Source of the DNA: Pseudomonas sp. TH31
Lineage (GTDB): Bacteria; Pseudomonadota; Gammaproteobacteria; Pseudomonadales; Pseudomonadaceae
Direction: 5' to 3'
Length of the DNA: 64,000 bases
NCBI RefSeq assembly: GCF_016650815.1
Contig: NZ_JAEKEZ010000030.1
Coordinates: 7,501-71,500, forward strand
Positions within the stretch are counted from its first letter, which is position 1; each line of letters opens with the position of its first letter. The notes under the pieces were generated by a model. That model saw nothing but the letters and a program-made list of their open reading frames with translations, was not told the origin of the DNA and ran no database searches. Made by a program: the position numbers and the translations under genes. Below, piece after piece: positions 8,960-18,922 of this stretch.

Positions 8960-10917
8960 GGTCGCTCAGCGCCTGGCTGCTGGCCGGGATGGTGTTGCTG
9001 CTTGGCAACACCGCACAGGCCAGCTTGCAATTACGGCTCAAGACCGACGGTCTGAGCCCCGCGCAAGTGCAGGCCAGCCAAGCGCTGCTCGATGAAGCCA
9101 TGCAGGCATTGCCGCCGCGCTTCGTCGAGCAACTGGATCGGCGCATCGATGTCGGCTGGACCGACGAGATGCCCGACAACGCCTACGGCGAGGCGTCGCT
9201 GGTGTCCGAGCTCGATCTGAATCGCAATCTGCTGGACAGCCTCACCGACGGCAGCGCCGCGACGAAAAAGACCTACCGCCCACACGGCACGGTACGCCGG
9301 GAAATGCTCGCTACGGTCTTGCACGAACTCACCCATATTTACGACCGCGCGCGCCTGTGGCCATCTGCCCAGCGCACGCTGATCCAGCGTTGCAGCCAGC
9401 GTAATAGCAGCTCCGGGCTGGTCGGCCTCCCCGATCAATGCCGCGGCCAGACGGCGCGACGTTTTACCCTCAGTGACGACCCGCGCCTGCTGGATCTGGC
9501 CGGCTGGCCGCAATACGTCGGCCGACGTGGCGAACGCGAGCAGCACAACCGGCAAATCGTTCGCAGCCCGGATATCTACGAGACGACCAATCCCAAGGAA
9601 TTCGTGGCGGTCAACATGGAGTATTTCCTCCTGGACCCGAGCTATGCCTGCCGCCGTCCTGCGCTTTACCGCTACTACAAAGAACATTTCGGCTGGGCGC
9701 CGGCCGCCAAAGACACCTGCGCCAAATCCTTCGCCTTCCTCAATGCCGGTAACGACTTCGCCAAGACACCATTGGGCCAGGTCGACCCGGAACGGGTTTA
9801 TGCGGTGGACTATCTGCTGGCCGAGGCCAACCAGAACTGGGTCAGCCGGTGGGGCCACAGTATGTTGCGCCTGGTGATCTGCGCGCCGGGCCGACCACGC
9901 GGACCGGATTGCCGGCTGGACCTGGATCAGCACCTGGTGCTGTCCTACCGCGCCTTCGTCGGTGACGTACAGTTGTCGAGCTGGGATGGACTGGTGGGTA
10001 AATATCCGTCACGCCTGTTTGTCTTGCCCCTGGCTCAAGTGATCGACGAATACACCAAGACCGAACTTCGCAGCCTGGCTTCGGTGCCGCTGAATCTCTC
10101 TCGCACCGAAATCGAAGAAGTGGTGGAACACGCCGCAGAGATGCACTGGAGCTACGACGGCAACTACTTCTTCCTGTCCAATAATTGCGCGGTTGAAAGC
10201 CTGAAGCTGCTGCGCAGCGGCAGCAACAACGCGCAACTGACCGGACTGGACAGCATCATGCCCAACGGTTTGCTGGAAGTGCTCAAGGGTCGCGGGCTGG
10301 CAGACACCAGCGTGCTGGACGATCCCCGCGAAGCCTTGCGTCTGGGATATCGCTTCGACTCCTTCCGCGATCGCTATCAAGCCATGTTCGAAGTGCTGAA
10401 GAAGCACTTGCCGATCAAGCAGACCACTGTCGAAGACTGGCTGGCATTGAGCGCCGAAGAACGCCGGCAATGGATCGATCAGGCCGATTTGCGCACCAGC
10501 GCGGCACTGCTGTTGTTGGAACAGGCCAGTTTCCGTCGGCAGCTACAGTTGGCCCAGGACGAAGTGAAGCAGCGCTACTTGGGCGCTCGAGAACTGAAGA
10601 ACGGCGGCATGGACAAGGCCAACGCGACCTTGCAGCAGATTCTCGCCAACAGCGGCTTCCTCAGCCGTCCCGCCGAATTGCTCGGCACCGGTGGTTATGG
10701 TTTGCCACAGCCGAGCGAGTCGGCGCGCCTGGAATCGGAAAGCAGCCTGCGCCAGAAACAACTGCAATCGCTGACCGGGGATCTGGATAAAGAAGTGAGA
10801 GCGCTGCTGGAACCGAGCCGGGCGGCGGAGATAGCAGCCAATGAAGCCAATCTTAAACAGGTTGGCGAACATTTGAGGGCATTGCACAAGGCCGCGGGTG
10901 GGTTGGAGCTGCCCTGA
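8956..10917 (+). CDS. exported two-part protein: HExxH metallopeptidase-like region plus DUF4105 (Lnb-like) domain
   Basis: 653 residues with a signal peptide (to about residue 22, ending AQA). Residues 123-127 are HELTH, and residues 213-222 (PKEFVAVNME) resemble the third-ligand helix of gluzincin-type metallopeptidases such as MtfA. Residues ~290-420 match DUF4105, the family that includes the enterococcal lipoprotein N-acyltransferase Lnb: WGHSMLRL with His301 and SNNCAVESLKLL with Cys411. A helical C-terminal region of about 200 residues follows. The GTG start overlaps the preceding DUF2388 stop. The domains suggest an envelope hydrolase or acyl-transfer enzyme; no substrate can be assigned. 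Confidence 0.75.
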   Translation: MRSLSAWLLAGMVLLLGNTAQASLQLRLKTDGLSPAQVQASQALLDEAMQALPPRFVEQLDRRIDVGWTDEMPDNAYGEASLVSELDLNRNLLDSLTDGSAATKKTYRPHGTVRREMLATVLHELTHIYDRARLWPSAQRTLIQRCSQRNSSSGLVGLPDQCRGQTARRFTLSDDPRLLDLAGWPQYVGRRGEREQHNRQIVRSPDIYETTNPKEFVAVNMEYFLLDPSYACRRPALYRYYKEHFGWAPAAKDTCAKSFAFLNAGNDFAKTPLGQVDPERVYAVDYLLAEANQNWVSRWGHSMLRLVICAPGRPRGPDCRLDLDQHLVLSYRAFVGDVQLSSWDGLVGKYPSRLFVLPLAQVIDEYTKTELRSLASVPLNLSRTEIEEVVEHAAEMHWSYDGNYFFLSNNCAVESLKLLRSGSNNAQLTGLDSIMPNGLLEVLKGRGLADTSVLDDPREALRLGYRFDSFRDRYQAMFEVLKKHLPIKQTTVEDWLALSAEERRQWIDQADLRTSAALLLLEQASFRRQLQLAQDEVKQRYLGARELKNGGMDKANATLQQILANSGFLSRPAELLGTGGYGLPQPSESARLESESSLRQKQLQSLTGDLDKEVRALLEPSRAAEIAANEANLKQVGEHLRALHKAAGGLELP

Positions 10918-10925
10918 CAGAAATG

Positions 10926-11001
10926 CAAAGATCGCAGCCTTCGGCAGCTCCTACGGGGTACACAATCCCATGTAGGAGCTGCCGAAGGCTGCGATCTTTG
11001 A
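10926..11001. repeat. REPIN, class A
   Basis: Two inverted arms: AAAGATCGCAGCCTTCGGCA... and its reverse complement ending ...GGCTGCGATCTTT, separated by 17 bases. Sits between convergent genes. Confidence 0.9.
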
Positions 11002-11036
11002 GGCACAGCGCGCAATGCGCTGTGCCGATGCAGTCC

Positions 11037-11495
11037 TTAATTCAACACGTTATCCAGAATTTCATAAACAATCCCGGTTCCTACGGCGATCAGCACAATG
11101 TCGCCACCCGCCCGGCGCCATTCGTAACCCTCGTATTGCGGCAACCGACCCAGCGCACGCTGATCCAGGCGTTCGCCGTAATAACCGTGAGGCAACGGCC
11201 GGCCACGTTCCAGACGGATGCCTGACGGTGGCGGCGCACCGCGCACGAAGTATCCGTGATTGTCGTGAATGGTCTGACGCACCGGGCCAAAATCATGTGG
11301 AGGAGGACCGCCGCGATGGTTGTCCTGCGGGCCACGGTGATCATTGCCACGGTTGTCACCATGGTTATCGTATTGGCCCTGCTCCGGGCCGCCGTGGTCG
11401 TGATCGTCGCGCTGATCGGCGCTGGCGTGCAGCAACGGGGTCGCACTCAGCATCAGTACGCCCAGGCTGGCTATCAACCGTTTCGGCATTTTCAT
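11037..11495 (-). CDS. RcnB/CigR-like small exported protein
   Basis: About 152 residues: signal peptide to about residue 24 (LLHASA), a His/Asp/Gly-rich low-complexity middle (HDHGGPEQGQ..., NHRGGPPPHDFGP), then the C-terminal RcnB-type segment (GRPLPHGYYGERLDQRALGRLP) and a terminal hydrophobic stretch IVLIAVGTGIVYEILD. The ATG at 11495 follows GAGGAAACCCCCG; a longer in-frame start five codons upstream lacks spacing for that site. RcnB/CigR proteins are periplasmic or inner-membrane and linked to metal or virulence control elsewhere; the role here is unknown. Confidence 0.75.
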   Translation of the reverse strand: MKMPKRLIASLGVLMLSATPLLHASADQRDDHDHGGPEQGQYDNHGDNRGNDHRGPQDNHRGGPPPHDFGPVRQTIHDNHGYFVRGAPPPSGIRLERGRPLPHGYYGERLDQRALGRLPQYEGYEWRRAGGDIVLIAVGTGIVYEILDNVLN

Positions 11496-11521
11496 CGGGG
11501 GTTTCCTCACTGCACCTACAG

Positions 11522-11554
11522 CAAAAAGGGCTTCAGAACGTAGTCCTGAAACCC
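11522..11554 (-). terminator. rho-independent terminator of trpBA
   Basis: Read on the minus strand: GGGTTTCAG, loop GACTACGTT, CTGAAGCCC, then TTTTTG. It lies 60-95 bp past the trpA stop and also within the leader of the RcnB-like gene. Confidence 0.75.
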
Positions 11555-11616
11555 TCGGTCTTACTGTTTAGTCTGTGTTGCGAGGCGCTAATTCCTTTGT
11601 ATCAGGAACTTTACTT

Positions 11617-12428
11617 TCAGTTGACCCGTGCTTGGCGCACGCCGTCGGCCAACGCTGCACAAAGGCTCAATACACCGTCGATTGCCTGATCCGGCGTCGA
11701 CGCATTCGCGATGTGATCGATCAATGCCGAACCCACCACGACGCCGTCCGCCAGACGAGCGATAGCCGCCGCTTGCTCCGGTGTACGGATACCGAAACCG
11801 ATGCTGATCGGCAGGTCGGTGTGACGACGCAAACGAGCAACCGCTTCTTCGACGTGTTCCAGCGTTGCCGCACCCGCGCCCGTCACACCTGCCACCGACA
11901 CGTAGTAAACGAAGCCGGAGCTGCCGTTCAGAACGGTCGGCAGGCGCACATCGTCGGTGGTCGGCGTGGTCAGACGAATGAAGTCCAGACCCGCAGCCTG
12001 AGCCGGGTCGCACAGTTCGCCGTTATGTTCCGGCGGCAGGTCGACCACGATCAGACCGTCAACGCCGGCCTCTTTAGCGTCCGCGATGAAGCGCGGCACG
12101 CCATACATGTGGATCGGGTTGAAGTAACCCATCAACACCAACGGCGTCTCGGTGTTGCCTTCACGGAACTCGCGAACCATTTGCAGGGTTTTCGCCAGAT
12201 TCTGTTTGGCACCCAAAGCGCGGATGTTCGCCAGTTGGATCGCCGGGCCGTCGGCCATCGGGTCGGTGAAGGGCATGCCCAATTCGATCACGTCGGCGCC
12301 AGCACCCGGCAAGCCTTTGAGGATCGCCAGCGAGGTGTCATAGCTCGGGTCGCCAGCGGTGACGAAGGTCACCAGAGCGGCGCGATTCTGTTCCTTGAGT
12401 TCGGCAAAACGCGTTTGCAGGCGGCTCA

Positions 12429-12429
<1 letters not shown>
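11617..12429 (-). CDS. trpA: tryptophan synthase alpha subunit
   Basis: 270 residues, the normal length. Cleaves indole-3-glycerol phosphate to indole and glyceraldehyde 3-phosphate. Catalytic residues fall at the canonical positions: Glu49 in DVIELGMPF and Asp60 in DPMADGP; the phosphate-binding [11 protein letters not shown] and GVVVGSALI loops are present. The ATG at 12429 shares one base with the trpB stop (TGATG), so the two subunits are translationally coupled. Longer in-frame starts run back into trpB and are rejected. Confidence 0.97.
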
Positions 12430-13721
<1,292 letters not shown>

Positions 13722-13766
13722 CTACCCCTGACGTTCCGACCTGAAAACCGATAAGATCGCCACAAC

Positions 13767-13785
13767 CTGTCAGGAAAATTCACAG
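13767..13785. promoter_or_regulatory. candidate TrpI operator in the trpB-trpI gap
   Basis: CTGT...ACAG dyad (CTGTCAGG...TTCACAG, 19 bases) just ahead of trpI and upstream of where the trpB promoter should lie. The location fits a LysR activator site, but the symmetry is short and it overlaps the trpI leader. Confidence 0.35.
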
Positions 13786-13790
13786 ATCAC

Positions 13791-14684
13791 ATGAGCCACG
13801 ACCTCCCGCCGTTGAACGCCCTTCGGGCCTTCGAAGCTACTGCCCGTCTGAACAGCGTCAGTCAGGCTGCCGAACAGCTGCACGTCACCCATGGTGCGGT
13901 CAGCCGGCAACTCAAGGTGCTCGAAGAACATCTCGGCGTGAGTCTGTTCGTCAAGGACGGACGTGGCCTTAAACTCACAGATGCCGGCGTTCGTTTGCGC
14001 GATGCCAGCAGCGACGCGTTTGAGCGATTGCGCACCGTCTGTGCCGAATTGACCCAAAGCACCGCCGACGCGCCCTTCGTGCTTGGCTGCTCCGGCAGCT
14101 TGCTCGCGCGCTGGTTCATTCCGCGCCTTGGTCGCTTGAATGCGGATCTGCCGGACTTGCGCCTGCACCTGTCAGCCGGAGAAGGCGATCTCGACCCACG
14201 GCGCCCTGGACTGGACGCTTTGCTGGTATTCGCCGAGCCGCCCTGGCCGGCGGACATGCAAGTCTATGAACTGGCCAGCGAACGCATCGGCCCGGTCATG
14301 AGCCCACGCTTCGCCGGCTACGAACGGCTGCAACAGGCTCCGGCCAGCGCGCTGTTGAGCGAGCCGCTGTTGCACACCACATCGCGTCCTCAGGCGTGGC
14401 CGAGCTGGGCACAGCAAAGCGGCCTCGACGCCAGGGCGTTGAAGTTGGGGCAGGGTTTCGAACATTTGTATTATTTGCTGGAAGCAGCGGTGGCGGGGTT
14501 GGGTGTAGCGATTGCCCCCGAGCCGCTGGTGGCCGAGGACTTGAAGGCCGGCCGCCTGGTTGCGCCGTGGGGTTTCTGTGAGACCCCGGCGCAACTGGCG
14601 TTGTGGCTACCCAAGCGTGCCGCGGACGGCCGCGCTCGGCAGTTGGCTCAGTGGCTCAAGAACGAGCTGCGCCAAGCGGATTAA
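13791..14684 (+). CDS. trpI: LysR-family activator of trpBA
   Basis: 297 residues. N-terminal helix-turn-helix (residues ~20-63, [19 protein letters not shown] and the wing [12 protein letters not shown]) and a GcvA/TrpI-type effector domain. Divergently placed next to trpB, which in Pseudomonas identifies TrpI, the activator that responds to indole-3-glycerol phosphate. Its stop codon overlaps the stop of the convergent DUF883 gene by three bases. Confidence 0.92.
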   Translation: MSHDLPPLNALRAFEATARLNSVSQAAEQLHVTHGAVSRQLKVLEEHLGVSLFVKDGRGLKLTDAGVRLRDASSDAFERLRTVCAELTQSTADAPFVLGCSGSLLARWFIPRLGRLNADLPDLRLHLSAGEGDLDPRRPGLDALLVFAEPPWPADMQVYELASERIGPVMSPRFAGYERLQQAPASALLSEPLLHTTSRPQAWPSWAQQSGLDARALKLGQGFEHLYYLLEAAVAGLGVAIAPEPLVAEDLKAGRLVAPWGFCETPAQLALWLPKRAADGRARQLAQWLKNELRQAD

Positions 14685-15007
14685 TCGCCGCGTTTGCACA
14701 ACAAGTAAGCCGCCAGCAGACCGAGTGCACCGACAGCGACACCCGCTGTAGTCCAAGGGTGTTCCTGGGCGTAGTCCCGGGTGGCGATCCCGGTTTCGCG
14801 GGTTTTCACTTTCACTTCTTCATAGGCATCGGCGAGCAGGTGGCGCGAATGTTTCAGCGCGCTCTCGGCGTTGCTTTTCAGGGCCTTGAGGGTTTTACGC
14901 GACTCGTCCGAGGCGTCGTCCTTAAGGTTTTCCAGCGATTTGAGAAGACTCTCGATCTCGGCTTCCATGCTTTGCAATGAGGCTTTACGTAAAGAGGTAT
15001 TGGCCAT
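14681..15007 (-). CDS. DUF883 (ElaB/YqjD-type) membrane-anchored protein
   Basis: 108 residues: a long amphipathic, charged helical N-terminal part (residues ~1-80), then a C-terminal transmembrane helix ([18 protein letters not shown]) and a basic end CKRGD. This is the ElaB/YqjD layout; E. coli YqjD binds ribosomes at the membrane in stationary phase. Preceded by GGAGAGCC. Tail-to-tail with trpI, the two stop codons sharing bases 14681-14684. Confidence 0.88.
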   Translation of the reverse strand: MANTSLRKASLQSMEAEIESLLKSLENLKDDASDESRKTLKALKSNAESALKHSRHLLADAYEEVKVKTRETGIATRDYAQEHPWTTAGVAVGALGLLAAYLLCKRGD

Positions 15008-15164
15008 GGTGGCTCTCCTTCATTGGTGATGAGTAGCGTGTGTTGGTTGGGACTTCAGGGGTTTGAGAAAGTGCAGTAAATCTGAACGTCGGTGTCGGAT
15101 TGGCCGACAGAAGTAATACGAAAAATCACTGCTAGGCTGTATTTCATACCCCAAGGAGAACGCC

Positions 15165-15380
15165 ATGACTGACCATCACACCTACAAAAAAGTCGAGCTG
15201 GTCGGCTCGTCCCCTACCAGCATCGAAGACGCCATCAACAATGCGCTGGCCGAAGCCAGCAAAAGCCTCAAGCATCTGGAATGGTTTGAAGTGACCGAGA
15301 CCCGCGGCCATATCAAGGACGGCAAGGCTGCCCACTTCCAGGTGACACTGAAAGTCGGGTTCCGGATTGCCAGTAGCTGA
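15165..15380 (+). CDS. dodecin
   Basis: 71 residues matching the dodecin fold: beta strand [20 protein letters not shown], helix [17 protein letters not shown], then [21 protein letters not shown]. Trp40 in HLEWFEV and the downstream Gln in HFQVTLKV are the flavin-stacking and contact residues of the family. Forms hollow dodecamers that store flavin in the cytoplasm. Good CAAGGAG ribosome site. Single gene. Confidence 0.93.
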   Translation: MTDHHTYKKVELVGSSPTSIEDAINNALAEASKSLKHLEWFEVTETRGHIKDGKAAHFQVTLKVGFRIASS

Positions 15381-15504
15381 GTTTGAGCTAGTCTTCTGAA
15401 CTTGCGCGCTGGCCGAGTGCCATAGGGAATGGCAAAGCGCTACTTGAGCGCATCTGGCTACCCGCTGGATGCTCCCCATTTGATCCGACCAGGGAATGCG
15501 ACCG

Positions 15505-15726
15505 ATGAAGAAGTTTATTTTGGCGGTAGGTTTATTGAGCATCGCGGGAACAGCCCTTGCTGGCGGCAAGTCGTGCGAAGACCTGAAAAGCGAAATCGCA
15601 GCGAAACTTGATGCCAAGCATGTCTCGGGCTATTCCCTGGAGATTGTCGACAAAGGCGCTGCCGCTGGCGGAAAAATCGTCGGAAAGTGCGAAGCCGGCA
15701 GCAAAGTAATCGTCTACAGAAAGTAG
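15505..15726 (+). CDS. DUF1161 secreted protein, copy 1
   Basis: 73 residues: signal peptide (cleaved after ALA near residue 19), then CEDLKSEIAAKLDAKHVSGY, LEIV and GKCEAGSKVIVYRK, the DUF1161 signature with two cysteines that can form a disulphide. The ATG at 15505 is preferred to the one at 15496 because AGGGA lies about 10 bases ahead of it. Paralogue of the gene at 17734. Function unknown; a periplasmic protein is inferred. Confidence 0.85.
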   Translation: MKKFILAVGLLSIAGTALAGGKSCEDLKSEIAAKLDAKHVSGYSLEIVDKGAAAGGKIVGKCEAGSKVIVYRK

Positions 15727-15749
15727 AAAAGTAGACTGTTACCCTCAAT

Positions 15750-15782
15750 GAAAAAGCCGACGCAATCGCGTCGGCTTTTTTA
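15750..15782 (+). terminator. rho-independent terminator after the first DUF1161 gene
   Basis: AAAAAGCCGACGC / GCGTCGGCTTTTTT with loop AATC. The A and T tracts on both sides mean it can also stop the convergent flavin-oxidoreductase gene. Confidence 0.92.
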
Positions 15783-15799
15783 TGCGCGTCGTTCCGGGA

Positions 15800-16801
15800 T
15801 CAGCCCTTCATGACCTGCGCCAGCAACTCATAGGAATGCACTCGATCCGCATGTTCGTAGAGGTCGCTGGTAAAAATCAGCTCATCGGCCTGAGTCTGCT
15901 CGATCAGCACTTCCAGTTTGGCGCGGATTTTCTGCGGGCTGCCGACCATGGCCAGCCCCAGGAAATCGCCGACCGCTTCCTTCTCATGCGCCAGCCACAG
16001 GCCGTCCATGGTTTTCACCGGCGGACGCTGCACCAGACTCTGGCCACGCATCAGCGCGAGGATCCGCTGATAGACCGACGTCGCCAGGTAATCGGCCTGT
16101 TCATCGGTGTCTGCCGCCACCAGTGGTACGCCGAGCATCACGTAGGGCTTGTCCAATACCGCAGAAGGCTTGAAGTGATTGCGATAGACGCGAATCGCCT
16201 CGTGCATGAAGCGCGGCGCGAAATGCGAGGCGAAGGCGTAGGGCAAACCGCGTTCACCGGCCAGTTGGGCGCTGAACAGACTGGAACCCAGCAGCCAGAC
16301 CGGGACATTAGTGCCCGTTCCGGGCATCGCGATAATTCGTTGGTCCGGCGTGCGTGGGCCCAGGTAGCGCATCAGCTCTGCGACGTCTTGCGGGAATTCG
16401 TCTGCGCTGCCGGAACGCTCACGGCGCAGTGCGCGAGCGGTCATTTGATCGGAACCGGGCGCGCGGCCCAGACCGAGGTCGATACGGCCGGGATACAGAC
16501 TTTCAAGGGTGCCGAACTGTTCGGCTATCACCAACGGCGCATGGTTAGGCAGCATCACGCCGCCCGAGCCGACCCGAATAGTCGAGGTGCCGCCCGCCAG
16601 GTAACCGAGCAACACCGACGTCGCGGAACTGGCGATGCCGTCCATGTTGTGGTGCTCGGCCACCCAAAAGCGGTTGTAGCCAAACTTTTCGACGTGCCGG
16701 GCCAGGTCCAGGGAATTGCGCAGTGACTGGGCCACGCTGCCGTTCTCCCGCACGGGCACCAGATCGAGGGTCGAAAACTTGATATCGGACAGTCGTTTCA
16801 T
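15800..16801 (-). CDS. LLM-class flavin-dependent oxidoreductase (luciferase-like)
   Basis: 333 residues of the bacterial-luciferase/F420-like superfamily, MsnO8/YhbW group: [71 protein letters not shown] and [15 protein letters not shown]. Probably FMN-dependent and monooxygenase-like; substrate unknown. The ATG at 16801 follows GGAGAAGCAGG and gives [14 protein letters not shown], the usual N-terminus. Confidence 0.9.
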   Translation of the reverse strand: MKRLSDIKFSTLDLVPVRENGSVAQSLRNSLDLARHVEKFGYNRFWVAEHHNMDGIASSATSVLLGYLAGGTSTIRVGSGGVMLPNHAPLVIAEQFGTLESLYPGRIDLGLGRAPGSDQMTARALRRERSGSADEFPQDVAELMRYLGPRTPDQRIIAMPGTGTNVPVWLLGSSLFSAQLAGERGLPYAFASHFAPRFMHEAIRVYRNHFKPSAVLDKPYVMLGVPLVAADTDEQADYLATSVYQRILALMRGQSLVQRPPVKTMDGLWLAHEKEAVGDFLGLAMVGSPQKIRAKLEVLIEQTQADELIFTSDLYEHADRVHSYELLAQVMKG

Positions 16802-17042
16802 AAACCTGCTTCTCCAATGGGGGGCGCAGGTTTTTTCACGAACGAAAACCTGCCGAGTCTGAAAGCGTTCCCTATGCAATGAGGGCATATACCCGAGTTT
16901 CAATAGCAAAGGTAAATTTGCCTACCAGATAAGCGGTTTGGTCCGACAATGTGAACTTTGCCACGTCTTCTATCCTCAGAACCCTTACCAAGCGAAAACC
17001 ACGAAGGCGCGACGTTTCGCGCTGGATCTTGAGGAGGCAGAC

Positions 17043-17474
17043 ATGGCTATCACGAAGAAAGCATCGGCTCATTGGGCAGGCGATCTGAAAACCGGCATCG
17101 GTTCGATTTCCACGGAAACCGGCGTACTCAGAGAAGCGCCCTACGGCTTCAAGGCCCGCTTCGAGGGCGGCAAAGGCACCAATCCGGAAGAGCTGATCGG
17201 TGCGGCCCACGCAGGCTGCTTCTCCATGGCGTTTTCGATGATTCTCGGCGACGCCGGCCTCAAGGCTGACAGCATCGATACCAACGCTGAGGTCACACTG
17301 GACCAGGTGGAAGGTGGATTTGCGATCACGGCGGTAAAACTGATCCTCAAGGCGAAAATCCCTGGGGCGACCCAAGCACAGTTCGAGGAACTGAGTAACA
17401 AGGCCAAGGAAGGTTGCCCGGTTTCCAAGGTGCTGAATGCGAAGATCAGCCTGGAGGCATCGTTGGTTAGCTGA
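17043..17474 (+). CDS. osmC: OsmC-family peroxiredoxin
   Basis: 143 residues, MAITKKASAHWAGDLKTGIG. The two reactive cysteines are visible in AAHAGCFSMAFSM (near residue 59) and KEGCPVSKVL (near 125), and the GGKGTNPEELIGAAHA loop is typical. Reduces organic hydroperoxides in the cytoplasm; often osmotically or RpoS-induced. A strong GAGGAGG sits 8 bases ahead of the ATG. Longer in-frame upstream codons read non-coding sequence. Confidence 0.92.
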   Translation: MAITKKASAHWAGDLKTGIGSISTETGVLREAPYGFKARFEGGKGTNPEELIGAAHAGCFSMAFSMILGDAGLKADSIDTNAEVTLDQVEGGFAITAVKLILKAKIPGATQAQFEELSNKAKEGCPVSKVLNAKISLEASLVS

Positions 17475-17511
17475 TGGTCACAACGGTTCGAGTAGGCGTT
17501 GTTTGCACTGA

Positions 17512-17592
17512 CGCCATCGCGAGCAGGCTCGCTCCCACATTGGCTTTGTGTTCGATGCAACGCCAAATTGGGAGTGAGCCTGCTCGCGAAAG
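17512..17592. repeat. REPIN, class B
   Basis: Arms GCGAGCAGGCTCGCTCCCA and GGGAGTGAGCCTGCTCGCGA in inverse orientation, about 35 bases apart. Confidence 0.87.
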
Positions 17593-17733
17593 CAATCTTA
17601 TAAGCGACACCAACCCATGGTTGAAAACGCAGTTTGTGAGCGAAGTCAGAACTCGCTTTGCAAAACTGTGGTCGAATAAATGACAGCAGCTTCAGCGCAT
17701 AGACATGCGCGCTGCCTCAAGGGAGCTTCAACC

Positions 17734-17973
17734 ATGAAACGTTTTGTCTTGGCAGTTATTTGCGGTGCATTGGCGACTTCGGCCCTGGCCGCGACCAAAG
17801 ACTGCGAAGAACTCAAGAATGAGATTGAAATCAAGATTCAGGCTAACGCAGTGCCCTCCTACACTCTGGAGATCGTCACGAAAGAAGAAGCCGACAAGCA
17901 TGACGCGGCGATGGTCGTTGGTACTTGCGAAAACGGCACCAAAGCCATCATCTATCAAAAGAACGATCGCTGA
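17734..17973 (+). CDS. DUF1161 secreted protein, copy 2
   Basis: 79 residues: signal peptide to ALAA (residue ~20), then CEELKNEIEIKIQANAVPSY, LEIV, GTCENGTKAIIYQK. The two cysteines and the TLEIV/SLEIV segment match the copy at 15505. A good AAGGGAGCTT ribosome site fixes the ATG at 17734. A lysine/glutamate-rich insertion (TKEEADKHDAAMV) distinguishes it from copy 1. Confidence 0.83.
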   Translation: MKRFVLAVICGALATSALAATKDCEELKNEIEIKIQANAVPSYTLEIVTKEEADKHDAAMVVGTCENGTKAIIYQKNDR

Positions 17974-17979
17974 TTGGCC

Positions 17980-18399
17980 TCAAATGGCGCAGTCGACCGC
18001 TCGGTCTTCGGCCACGATCTCGCGCTTGGCGTTATACAGCCGGGCGCTGGGCGTGAACGACAATGAGCGCCCTTCGAGCATGTAACGCTGGCCGGCCTCG
18101 AAATGGTCGTAGCGGATGGTCAGGTAGCAGAGGCGCTCAGCGGGATCGTTCATCATTCCAAAACCGCCACTGAACACCTCAAAGTCGAAACGCACCATCA
18201 GCTCATGGCTGCCGGGGGCAACCTGAAAGAATCGCCCGTCGGTTAATCGCTGGTTATCCAGGCGTTCGGCCATCATTAATTTTCCACCGGGGGTCGGTGT
18301 AGACATGTCGACCCAGGCCATCTGCGGATTGACCGCCGGCATCGGGCTCAGGCAACCGGAAATGACGCTTGCCGTGAGCAACAGCAATAACCTGCGCAT
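17980..18399 (-). CDS. putative lipoprotein, twin gene 1
   Basis: 139 residues. Lipobox VISGC with Cys16 after a hydrophobic leader. A central FFQVAPGSHELMVRFDF segment and a later YDHFEAGQRYMLEGRSL match the neighbouring paralogue (FFEVQPGSHELKVRYQF, FKDFNAGERYQLQAG). The layout recalls small beta-sandwich lipoproteins that carry a PGSH-L-V motif. Overall identity is low but the shared segments are collinear. Function not recognised. Ends close to the convergent DUF1161 gene (6 bp). Confidence 0.75.
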   Translation of the reverse strand: MRRLLLLLTASVISGCLSPMPAVNPQMAWVDMSTPTPGGKLMMAERLDNQRLTDGRFFQVAPGSHELMVRFDFEVFSGGFGMMNDPAERLCYLTIRYDHFEAGQRYMLEGRSLSFTPSARLYNAKREIVAEDRAVDCAI

Positions 18400-18439
18400 G
18401 ATGAATGTCCTGATGATTGGTCATTCAGCATAACGCCGA

Positions 18440-18862
18440 TCACGTGCGTTGGCAGCCTGCCGGTGTGCCATGCCCAATGACTTTTCGCTGCTGATCGTAG
18501 AGCTTTGCCCACGGTCGGAAGCCGATATTCCCCGCTTGCAGTTGATAGCGCTCACCCGCGTTGAAATCCTTGAATTTCACGCTCAACTGGCAATCGCGCC
18601 ACAACGGCTCACTGTCCGGGCCAATGTTGGTGGGCTGGACCGCAAACTGGTAACGAACCTTCAATTCATGGCTTCCGGGCTGCACTTCGAAGAAGCGTTT
18701 ATCGGTGGTCGCCTTGTCATCGACCTTCAGCGCTTGCAACGCGGTGTCTTGCGGCTTCGAATCGAGGTCAATCCAGGCTTGGGCGGGGTCCGGGTCGGGC
18801 ATTCCAAACCCGGCACAACCGGCCAGCGTCAGCAGGCCTCCTGTCAGCATCAACATGCGCAT
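18440..18862 (-). CDS. putative lipoprotein, twin gene 2
   Basis: 140 residues; lipobox TLAGC with Cys16. Contains AQAWIDLDSKPQD, KRFFEVQPGSHELKVRYQF, CQLSVKFKDFNAGERYQLQAG and a C-terminal Cys. Paralogue of the gene immediately downstream on the same strand (40 bp apart); probably a duplicated pair in one transcript. Function unknown, outer- or inner-membrane anchored by inference. Confidence 0.75.
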   Translation of the reverse strand: MRMLMLTGGLLTLAGCAGFGMPDPDPAQAWIDLDSKPQDTALQALKVDDKATTDKRFFEVQPGSHELKVRYQFAVQPTNIGPDSEPLWRDCQLSVKFKDFNAGERYQLQAGNIGFRPWAKLYDQQRKVIGHGTPAGCQRT

Positions 18863-18922
18863 AGCGGAGCTCCAGTCAGGCGGGATAGTCTTGCGGGCAG
18901 ACTCTCCGAGGATGATTTTATT

